Positions 1-4,678 of a DNA stretch of 5,433 nt are shown here, in pieces; the first letter of the stretch is position 1, and each line of letters begins with the position of its first letter. The notes under the pieces are model-generated. The model saw nothing but the letters and a program-made list of their open reading frames with translations, was not told where the DNA came from and searched no databases. The position numbers and the translations under genes were made by a program. This DNA comes from a bacterium (GTDB lineage Bacteria; ARS69). The stretch covers positions 1 through 5,433 of the forward strand of contig JALGZO010000598.1 of NCBI GenBank assembly GCA_025774865.1, read 5' to 3'.

Positions 1-105
1 ATCCGCGTTGTGGAACAGGAACTGCGCCGCTTCCTCGAGTGCCGCGAACGACTCTCGCTTAAGCGTCGCCTGGCCCGAGTCGAAGAACACGCCCTTGAGC
101 GTCAT
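1..105 (-). CDS. OmpA-like C-terminal domain, start of it only (cut by the window edge)
   Basis: The minus strand from 105 to 1 encodes 35 residues without a stop. They include G-V-F-F-D-S-G-Q-A-T-L followed by an amphipathic helix (L-E-E-A-A-Q-F-L), which is the first strand and helix of the OmpA C-terminal peptidoglycan-binding domain (compare the family pattern I-x-F-D-x-x-x-A-T-L). The ATG at 105-103 directly follows, in the same frame, the TAG (108-106) that ends the upstream barrel protein. It has no Shine-Dalgarno of its own and no signal peptide, so a free protein starting here would stay in the cytoplasm, where an OmpA domain has no ligand. I infer that it is the C-terminal part of the neighbouring gene, separated by a nonsense codon. 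Alternatives are termination-reinitiation at TAGATG, stop readthrough or a sequencing error. The residues that bind diaminopimelate lie beyond the window. Confidence 0.75.
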   Translation of the reverse strand, partial: MTLKGVFFDSGQATLKRESFAALEEAAQFLFHNAD

Positions 106-1812
106 CTACTTCGGAAGGTTACTGAGATCGAAGTTGCGGACCGGCGCCTCTTTCTCGGCGATCTTGACCGGCTCCACCGGAGCGATGTAGCCGGAGCTCG
201 CCACCGAGACATTATAGGTGCCGGCTTCGACCTCGATCTCGAACAAACCGGTTTCGGGATCGACCGTCGTGGTCTTCGTGGTCTTGCCGCGAGCGGTCAC
301 GGTCGCAACGAGATTCGCGCCCGTATTCGCATCATGGACGTAACCGGAGATCACGCCCATCCGGGCCGAGATGTCGCGGTCGAGTGACACGTCGTGGCTC
401 GCGAGGTCGCCTGCGATCACGTTCGCGGTCGAGAGGAGCGTCTCGTAGCTCATCACGTTGAACTCGAGGTCCGCCTCTCCCTCCGGAACCTTCTCGAGAA
501 AGTAGCTACCGGAGGAGGGATCCGACTCGACCCACGTGTCCGTACCCGCTACCCGAACGCGGCCGAACAGCGGGGCCCCGGTCACGGCGTCACGGATGCT
601 TCCGCGAACGCTACCGAAGGTGTTTCGCTTCGTCATCGTGAAGTCGAGCTCGACCGCACCGTGGGCCGGGATCTCGACGACGCGCGTCTTCGCGTTGTAG
701 CCCTCGGCCGACAGCTCGAGTACGGCATAGCCCTCCACGACCTCGGTCTTGAACTGGCCCTCCAGGTCCGACTTCACCGGCCCTTCCTCGGAGTTGCGCA
801 CCTTGATCGCCGCGTTCGCGACGGGCTCACCGGTGTCAGCGTCACGAATCACGCCGAGAAGGTGACCCTGCACGGGGGTCACATGGCCCCCGAGCGTGAT
901 GCCGGACACGATCTGCCACGGCGGAGCGGAACTCTCGGAGGACACCCGGATGTCGTAGGCCGCCGTCCAGACGAAGGCGCCACCGGGCGACGACCAGCGC
1001 ACTCCCGGAGTCACGGCCATCGGATTGTCGGAGAAGTCCAGGTCGGCGTCCGTGTCGTACTGGCCGGACCACTCCGCAAAGAACGACCAGTCCCTCGGCA
1101 CCGCGACCTCGAAGCCGGCCCCGTAGAGCATCTGGTTCCCGTGCACGGTCGACCGGGGAATGGTCCCTTCGCCCGCCGTCGCGTCCCAGGCCGCCTCGTC
1201 GAACTCCTCGGTCCGTCCGAGGTACCCGCCGTTCGCGTGGAACGCGAACTTCGCTTCGTCGAGCTGGTCGCGGTACGCGTACGTGAGGTTCAGTTGGCCA
1301 CCGATGTCGAGGCCGGGCGAGTCCCACGTTCCGATGAGGGCGTTCCCGTCACTGAGTCCGCTCGCCACGAAACCCTCCGCCCCGACCATGAAGTTTCTCA
1401 TCGTCGCGGGCGTCAGCAGTGTCTTCACGTGGAAGCCGATGTCGCCGGCTCCGATCTTCGTCTCCGATTCGCCGACCGTGAATGCGTCGACGAACTGGCC
1501 CTCGACCGAACCGCGAAGGGCCAGCTCGACGTAGTGGGTGGGCGAGAACGAGAAACTGACGTGGCCGCCACCGAATCCGATCTTCTCGGAGCGCCCGCGC
1601 GGAGACTCCGCGCCGGAGTAGAACTGGCGAGCGTAAGAACCGTACACCGTGCCCGCGACGTAACCGGGAGCCGCCGGCTCCGCGGAATGAACTCTGAGCA
1701 TACCCTGCAGTCCGGACGGAGTCGGACCAGCCGCCGGCGCGCCCGTCACGGACATCGCCAACCCCGCGACGACCCCGAACGGGACGCCGAGGAACCTCTT
1801 CATGGAAAGCAT
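106..1812 (-). CDS. Exported beta-barrel protein with three CarboxypepD_reg-like repeats (OmpA-family, apparently truncated by a stop codon)
   Basis: The product is 568 residues and probably sits in the outer membrane. Residues 1-29 form a signal peptide (M-K-R, a hydrophobic core, then a small-residue A-P-A-A-G cleavage area). Residues about 30-312 are Gly/aromatic-rich alternating strands typical of a porin-like barrel. Three carboxypeptidase-regulatory-like beta-sandwich repeats follow at about 317-395, 400-479 and 486-566, each opening with G-x-(I/V)-x-D-A-x-T-G and carrying a later G-x-F/Y strand. I see no cysteine. Two ATGs lie close together. AGGAGG at 1823-1818 is 5 nt from the first (1812) and 14 nt from the second (1803), so 1812 is preferred. 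The frame ends at TAG (108-106), and an OmpA-type domain continues in the same frame immediately after, so the protein was probably longer. Barrel-repeats-OmpA proteins tether the outer membrane to the cell wall, and without the OmpA part this one would lose that anchor. The exact role is unknown. Confidence 0.82.
   Translation of the reverse strand: MLSMKRFLGVPFGVVAGLAMSVTGAPAAGPTPSGLQGMLRVHSAEPAAPGYVAGTVYGSYARQFYSGAESPRGRSEKIGFGGGHVSFSFSPTHYVELALRGSVEGQFVDAFTVGESETKIGAGDIGFHVKTLLTPATMRNFMVGAEGFVASGLSDGNALIGTWDSPGLDIGGQLNLTYAYRDQLDEAKFAFHANGGYLGRTEEFDEAAWDATAGEGTIPRSTVHGNQMLYGAGFEVAVPRDWSFFAEWSGQYDTDADLDFSDNPMAVTPGVRWSSPGGAFVWTAAYDIRVSSESSAPPWQIVSGITLGGHVTPVQGHLLGVIRDADTGEPVANAAIKVRNSEEGPVKSDLEGQFKTEVVEGYAVLELSAEGYNAKTRVVEIPAHGAVELDFTMTKRNTFGSVRGSIRDAVTGAPLFGRVRVAGTDTWVESDPSSGSYFLEKVPEGEADLEFNVMSYETLLSTANVIAGDLASHDVSLDRDISARMGVISGYVHDANTGANLVATVTARGKTTKTTTVDPETGLFEIEVEAGTYNVSVASSGYIAPVEPVKIAEKEAPVRNFDLSNLPK
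115..864 (-). repeat. Three tandem CarboxypepD_reg-like domain repeats (protein level)
   Basis: Three divergent copies of about 80 codons lie at 864-628, 615-376 and 357-115. Their opening signatures are V-I-R-D-A-D-T-G-E-P-V, S-I-R-D-A-V-T-G-A-P-L and Y-V-H-D-A-N-T-G-A-N-L. They align in protein but are too diverged in DNA to be a recent duplication. Such transthyretin-like folds usually act as spacers or ligand-contact modules in envelope proteins. Confidence 0.75.
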
Positions 1813-1942
1813 CGTTTCCTCCTGGTCAGCCTATGATTCCCTTGCGGTCCTTGAATCGGCGTCTGGAGGCGATCTCTTGACCCGGTTTTGCGCTTCTTGG
1901 AGGGGACCTGTCGTCTTGTCGGGGCGGTGGGAAACCCGAGCG
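1813..1942. other. 130-nt gap between the tusA-like gene and the barrel gene
   Basis: This stretch holds the strong ribosome binding site of the barrel gene (AGGAGG on the minus strand, 1823-1818). I found no coding sequence, no convincing -35/-10 pair and no hairpin with a U-tract. It may contain a promoter for the barrel gene or may simply be an intra-operon spacer. Confidence 0.5.
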
Positions 1943-2185
1943 TCAGCGGCGCCGGCGGACCCGGATTCGGGCCGAATCGCCGCTCCGCTCCACGTCGACC
2001 AGCTCCTGGCCATGGCCGCGGCACCAGAGCCGGACGTCCTCTTCGGCCGCCGGATCGTCGGCGATCAGGAGCACCGTGGCGCCCTTCTCGACGGTAACGA
2101 CCCGTTCCGCAAGCCTGATCACGGGAATGGGGCACAGAAGCCCGCGGGCGTCTTCGACGACGTCGCCAGGGGCATCTTCTCTCAT
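1943..2185 (-). CDS. TusA/SirA-family sulfurtransferase (sulfur carrier)
   Basis: The product is 80 residues, the usual size for stand-alone TusA proteins. It carries the family signature D12-A-R-G-L-L-C18-P-I-P21: C18 of the C-P-x-P motif is the persulfide-bearing cysteine. The later D44-P45 and G57-H-G-x-E-L elements also match the family alpha/beta fold. A second cysteine is C55. In the family the cysteine accepts sulfur from a desulfurase or rhodanese and hands it on for tRNA thiolation, molybdopterin synthesis or sulfur oxidation. No partner gene is visible, so the pathway cannot be assigned and I leave the symbol blank. The ATG at 2185-2183 shares its A with the TGA of the upstream lipoprotein gene (TGATG), and the bases before it contain no Shine-Dalgarno, so translation is probably coupled. 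A longer in-frame start at 2317 would run inside the lipoprotein gene and lacks family similarity. Confidence 0.85.
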   Translation of the reverse strand: MREDAPGDVVEDARGLLCPIPVIRLAERVVTVEKGATVLLIADDPAAEEDVRLWCRGHGQELVDVERSGDSARIRVRRRR

Positions 2186-2973
2186 CAGGAGGAACCCGGC
2201 AGGGCCTCGACCTTCTCCTTGGCCTTGATGGGAGCGAGCTCCTTCATCTCGCGCTCGGTGCCGAGGAACCGCATCTCCATCCATCCGAGATGACGACCCA
2301 TGAGGCACTGCGCCCACCCCTGGTGGAACCGGACCACCTCGACGCCGGTCCCGAACTGGTACTCCTGGATGACGTTCGCTTCGGAGCGCGGTCGATCCCG
2401 GAAGGCCGCCTGATCCCGAACGACATAGAAGGTGTCCGTGTCCAGCGTGAGAATGAGATCGCGGCGCTGCGTGCGAGAGGACGTGAACGTCTCATGGTGC
2501 CGCCAGCCGGCGTCGGAGCTCGCGACGAAGGAAACCGGACCTCGCTGCACGAGACGAAGATCCCCGAACGAGAAGGACGACTCGTAGACGCGGTCCGCGT
2601 CGAGACAGGGAACGGATACCGAGTACTCGCCTTCCTGGTTCAGCGAATCCACCGCCGTGTACGCGAAGCACGTGTCGTAGTCGAGCGACCAGAATCGCGT
2701 GCCGGGCTGGCGGCTCTCGACGCAGATCTCGCTCTTGATCTCGATCATGATCGCTTCGGGAAGAAGGAGGCCGTCGGAGGTCTTGATGGCACCGGCGACT
2801 CGGAAGAGCTCGATCCCGTCCAGGAGCCGCGCGTACGCGTCCGGCCGCGGATCGAGGTTTTGCTGAGGTCCGCCGGGGCGAACGGCGCTCGAGCGGGTTC
2901 CGCTGCAGGAAACGAGCGAGAGAGACGCGAGCCCACCCAGCAACACTACCGCCATGGCTCGGTCCCACGCCAT
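2185..2973 (-). CDS. Lipoprotein with a C-terminal bacterial SH3-like domain
   Basis: The product is 262 residues. The N-terminus (M-A-W-D-R followed by a hydrophobic stretch) ends in the lipobox L20-V-S-C23, so C23 should be lipidated. Serine at +2 fits outer-membrane sorting under the E. coli rule. Residues about 59-178 look like a beta-sandwich with three cysteines (C84, C102, C123) that I cannot assign to a family. Residues about 180-237 resemble a bacterial SH3 domain: F-Y-V-V-R-D, then V-I-x-E-Y-x-F-G-T-G, then G219-W220 and G230-W231 near the end. SH3b domains commonly bind cell wall or protein ligands in the periplasm. The tail (about 240-262) is charged. The start at 2973 is chosen because GGAGG (2985-2981) lies 7 nt upstream and the signal peptide begins there. 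Its stop overlaps the tusA-like start. A functional link between the two is not obvious. Confidence 0.78.
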   Translation of the reverse strand: MAWDRAMAVVLLGGLASLSLVSCSGTRSSAVRPGGPQQNLDPRPDAYARLLDGIELFRVAGAIKTSDGLLLPEAIMIEIKSEICVESRQPGTRFWSLDYDTCFAYTAVDSLNQEGEYSVSVPCLDADRVYESSFSFGDLRLVQRGPVSFVASSDAGWRHHETFTSSRTQRRDLILTLDTDTFYVVRDQAAFRDRPRSEANVIQEYQFGTGVEVVRFHQGWAQCLMGRHLGWMEMRFLGTEREMKELAPIKAKEKVEALPGSS

Positions 2974-3073
2974 CTCGCGACCTCCACGGACGGAATCCCC
3001 TTGAGAGGGACTTCCGCGTTTCGATACGCTCCGGGCTTGCCCTGGGTTCCAGGATAGGAGGGGCCCCGTTCCC
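2974..3073. promoter_or_regulatory. Divergent intergenic region with a weak candidate promoter for rlmN
   Basis: These 100 nt separate the lipoprotein gene (minus) from rlmN (plus) and should hold promoters for both. On the plus strand TTGAGA (3001-3006) matches the sigma-70 -35 at 5 of 6 positions. It lies 16 nt before GATACG (3023-3028), which matches the -10 at only 3 of 6. Ribosome binding sites are clear: AGGAGG at 3056-3061 for rlmN (12 nt from ATG, rather long) and GGAGG at 2985-2981 for the lipoprotein. I see no convincing minus-strand promoter. Confidence 0.35.
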
Positions 3074-4192
3074 ATGCAACCGCGCAGCGAGTCAGGTCCC
3101 CCCATCGCCACGAGACCGAGCCTCAGCACCCTGAGCCTCGGCGAGCTCCGGGAGCTCATTCTCTCCCGGGGCCTGCCGGAGTACCGCTACCGCCAGCTCG
3201 CGCGCTGGCTCTACGACAAGGGTGCGGAGTCCTTCGACGAGATGACCGACTTCTCCCTCGAGCTGCGGCGCGAGCTGGAGCGCGAATACGCGCTCGAGCG
3301 CTTGGAGGTGGCGTCACGCCGCGACAGCGCCGTGGACGGCTCCAGCAAGTACCTCTTCCGGCTCGCGGACGGGGCCGCGGTCGAGTCGGTGTTCATGCCC
3401 ACCGAGAAGCGGGTGACGCTCTGCATCTCCTCTCAGATGGGCTGCACGCTGGATTGTGTCTTCTGTCAGACGGGACAGATGGGGTTCTACCGGAATCTCG
3501 AGCCGCACGAAATCGTCGGGCAGCTGATTCCGCTCTGGAAGCGCGTACGAGGAACGGGTACCCGCACGAACGTCGTGTTCATGGGGATGGGCGAGCCGTT
3601 GCACAATGTGCGAGGGGTCGTCGCAGCGTGCCGTCTCATCATGGACCCGCTCGGACTGGGACTCGGACCGAAGCGAATCACGGTGTCCACGGCTGGCGTG
3701 GTCCCCGGAATCCGCCGGCTCGCGCGATCGGGCCTCGGGGTCCGTTTGGCGGTCTCTCTGAACGCCTCGACCCAGGAGGCACGAGAACGGCTGATGCCGC
3801 GAGCCGCGAAGACCGATCTCCGCGAGCTCGTCGGAGCCGCGCGAGAGTACGCCCGCCGGTTTCAGTCGAGAGTGACGATGGAGTACGTCCTGATGCAGGG
3901 CGTGAACGACTCACCCCGGGATGCCGACCGCCTGGCCGCTCTCCTCGCAGGCGGTCCGTTCAAGATCAACCTGATCCCCTACAACCCGGGGGCCTCGCCC
4001 GAGCTCCGACGTCCCTCGCGCGAGCAGGTGGACCGGTTCGCTCAGAGGCTCTTTCCGCAGGCTCCCGCCGTCACGGTGCGCTGGAGCCTCGGACCTGACA
4101 TCGCCGCCGCGTGTGGGCAGCTCCACGTCGAGGCCGCCGATCCGCCCCGAACGAGAAGAACCGCCTCCCCACGAGAGAGAGGCGGTTCCTGA
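3074..4192 (+). CDS. rlmN: Dual-specificity 23S rRNA (A2503-C2)/tRNA (A37-C2) methyltransferase RlmN
   Basis: The product is 372 residues, within the usual RlmN range. It is a cytoplasmic radical-SAM enzyme that methylates C2 of A2503 in the ribosomal peptidyl-transferase centre and, in E. coli, of A37 in some tRNAs. An N-terminal RNA-binding helical region (about 17-75, with the typical P-x-Y-R-x-x-Q motif) precedes the radical-SAM barrel. The [4Fe-4S] cluster motif is C124-x3-C128-x2-C131. G-M-G-E-P-L at 171-176 is the SAM-contact motif. N-P at about 304-305 and the C-terminal D-I-A-A-A-C347-G-Q-L are also typical. C347 aligns with the methyl-carrying cysteine (E. coli C355) and C117 with the second catalytic cysteine (E. 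coli C118). All key residues are present. The last 20 or so residues are a charged Arg/Pro-rich tail, partly encoded by a terminator hairpin. The start is supported by AGGAGG upstream, and no better internal start is seen. Confidence 0.96.
   Translation: MQPRSESGPPIATRPSLSTLSLGELRELILSRGLPEYRYRQLARWLYDKGAESFDEMTDFSLELRRELEREYALERLEVASRRDSAVDGSSKYLFRLADGAAVESVFMPTEKRVTLCISSQMGCTLDCVFCQTGQMGFYRNLEPHEIVGQLIPLWKRVRGTGTRTNVVFMGMGEPLHNVRGVVAACRLIMDPLGLGLGPKRITVSTAGVVPGIRRLARSGLGVRLAVSLNASTQEARERLMPRAAKTDLRELVGAAREYARRFQSRVTMEYVLMQGVNDSPRDADRLAALLAGGPFKINLIPYNPGASPELRRPSREQVDRFAQRLFPQAPAVTVRWSLGPDIAAACGQLHVEAADPPRTRRTASPRERGGS
4158..4188. terminator. 10-bp perfect hairpin between convergent genes, overlapping the rlmN 3' end
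   Basis: GAACCGCCTC (4158-4167) pairs perfectly with GAGGCGGTTC (4179-4188) around an 11-nt loop. On the minus strand the stem is followed by a T-rich run (T-T-C-T-C-G-T-T-C), so it best fits a terminator for the histone gene ending 57 nt upstream at 4245. On the plus strand there is no U-tract. The right arm ends 2 nt before the rlmN stop codon (4190-4192), so the hairpin is also coding sequence. Probably bidirectional. Confidence 0.6.
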
Positions 4193-4244
4193 CCCGACCG
4201 GCGCGAGGGAGAGCTCCCTCCGCCGCCGTCAAGCGGTCGAATCT

Positions 4245-4421
4245 CTAGATATCGGACCCCTTGACGGTCTTCCGGCCGTTCGCCTTGGTCCGCTGAACGG
4301 CCCTCTGGATGATCCGATTGACCTCGGTCGACAGGGCCTCAACCGCGTCGCCGCTCGTCGAGCAGCCCTGCCCCTTGATCATTTCCCGAACCTTCGACTG
4401 CACAACCAGGATTTCGCTCAC
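4245..4421 (-). CDS. Bacterial single-domain histone-fold DNA-binding protein (short, alpha3-truncated)
   Basis: The product is 58 residues. The start is a GTG at 4421-4419 with AGGAGG (4435-4430) 8 nt upstream. It reads as a histone fold: helix alpha1 (about 4-17, V-V-Q-S-K-V-R-E-M-I-K), loop L1 (G-C-S-T-S-G-D, 19-25), long amphipathic helix alpha2 (about 25-47), and loop L2 with the hallmark N48-G-R50-K-T52-V, then D57-I. In histones the L2 Arg-Thr pair and the following Asp stabilise the fold, and loop L1/L2 residues contact DNA. Archaeal histones such as HMfB continue about nine residues after the D-I; this protein stops there, so alpha3 is almost absent, as described for bacterial histones such as Bdellovibrio Bd0055. 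It should dimerise and bind DNA in the nucleoid, but multimerisation cannot be read from sequence. An in-frame ATG at 4640 would add 73 Pro/Ala/Arg-rich residues with no family likeness and is not favoured. Confidence 0.85.
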   Translation of the reverse strand: MSEILVVQSKVREMIKGQGCSTSGDAVEALSTEVNRIIQRAVQRTKANGRKTVKGSDI

Positions 4422-4678
4422 TTCACACTCCTCCTGAGAACGAGTCCAACGGAGACCGGGAACGCGTGAGAGGACCTCCCGGGCCTTCACGGGGCCGCAT
4501 GATGGGACGGCGTGCGGCCGGGCGTCAACACGAAATCCCGAGAAAATGGGCTCGTGAGGGCGTCCGGAGGCGCTCGGGCTCCGGCCCGCCGGGGGCAGAG
4601 CCGCGTCGACGACGGCGGCGGGGCCGCGGCCGGAATCCATAATTGATTGATATTGCTCTGTTTAGAGGTCTCGACCGA
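4422..4678. other. 257-nt gap between the pseudokinase and histone genes, with an AT-rich islet
   Basis: Apart from the candidate promoter at 4499-4528 and the histone ribosome binding site, I see no gene. A short AT-rich islet (about 4638-4664, containing A-A-T-T-G-A-T-T-G-A-T-A-T-T) stands out against strongly GC-rich flanks just after the pseudokinase stop. A 6-bp inverted repeat (4564-4569 with 4579-4584) lacks a U-tract and is a poor terminator. Confidence 0.5.
4499..4528 (-). promoter_or_regulatory. Candidate sigma-70-type promoter for the histone gene
   Basis: On the minus strand TTGACG (4528-4523, 5 of 6 to the -35 consensus) is followed after 18 nt by CATCAT (4504-4499, 4 of 6 to the -10). 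Transcription would start near 4492, giving a leader of about 70 nt before the GTG at 4421. Consensus matching in GC-rich lineages is unreliable, so this is tentative. Confidence 0.4.

Noticed and set aside
106-108. Genome-wide recoding of TAG as an amino acid
   Set aside because: The histone (4247-4245) and the pseudokinase (4681-4679) also end in TAG at sensible protein ends, and reading through the histone TAG would run into the terminator hairpin. A local event is more likely than a changed code.
394-1836. A 480-codon open frame on the plus strand, antisense to the barrel gene
   Set aside because: Arg/Val/Gly-rich translation with no motif, lying entirely opposite a gene with signal peptide, ribosome binding site and domains. 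Long antisense frames are expected in GC-rich DNA.
2974-3159. N-terminal extension of the lipoprotein to an ATG at 3159
   Set aside because: It would place 62 residues before the lipoprotein signal peptide and overlap the divergent rlmN start. The internal ATG at 2973 has a good ribosome binding site and a proper lipobox distance.
4205-4220. 6-bp hairpin GAGGGA-N4-TCCCTC downstream of rlmN
   Set aside because: It could assist termination, but it is short and lacks a U-tract on either strand; the 10-bp hairpin nearby is the better candidate.
4622-4631. Perfect 10-bp palindrome GGCCGCGGCC
   Set aside because: In very GC-rich sequence such palindromes arise by composition, there is no U-tract or repeated copy, and no binding site can be assigned.
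4422-4640. N-terminal extension of the histone to an ATG at 4640
   Set aside because: The extra 73 residues are Pro/Ala/Arg-rich without pattern, and the GTG at 4421 has an ideal AGGAGG at 8 nt and gives the normal short histone length.
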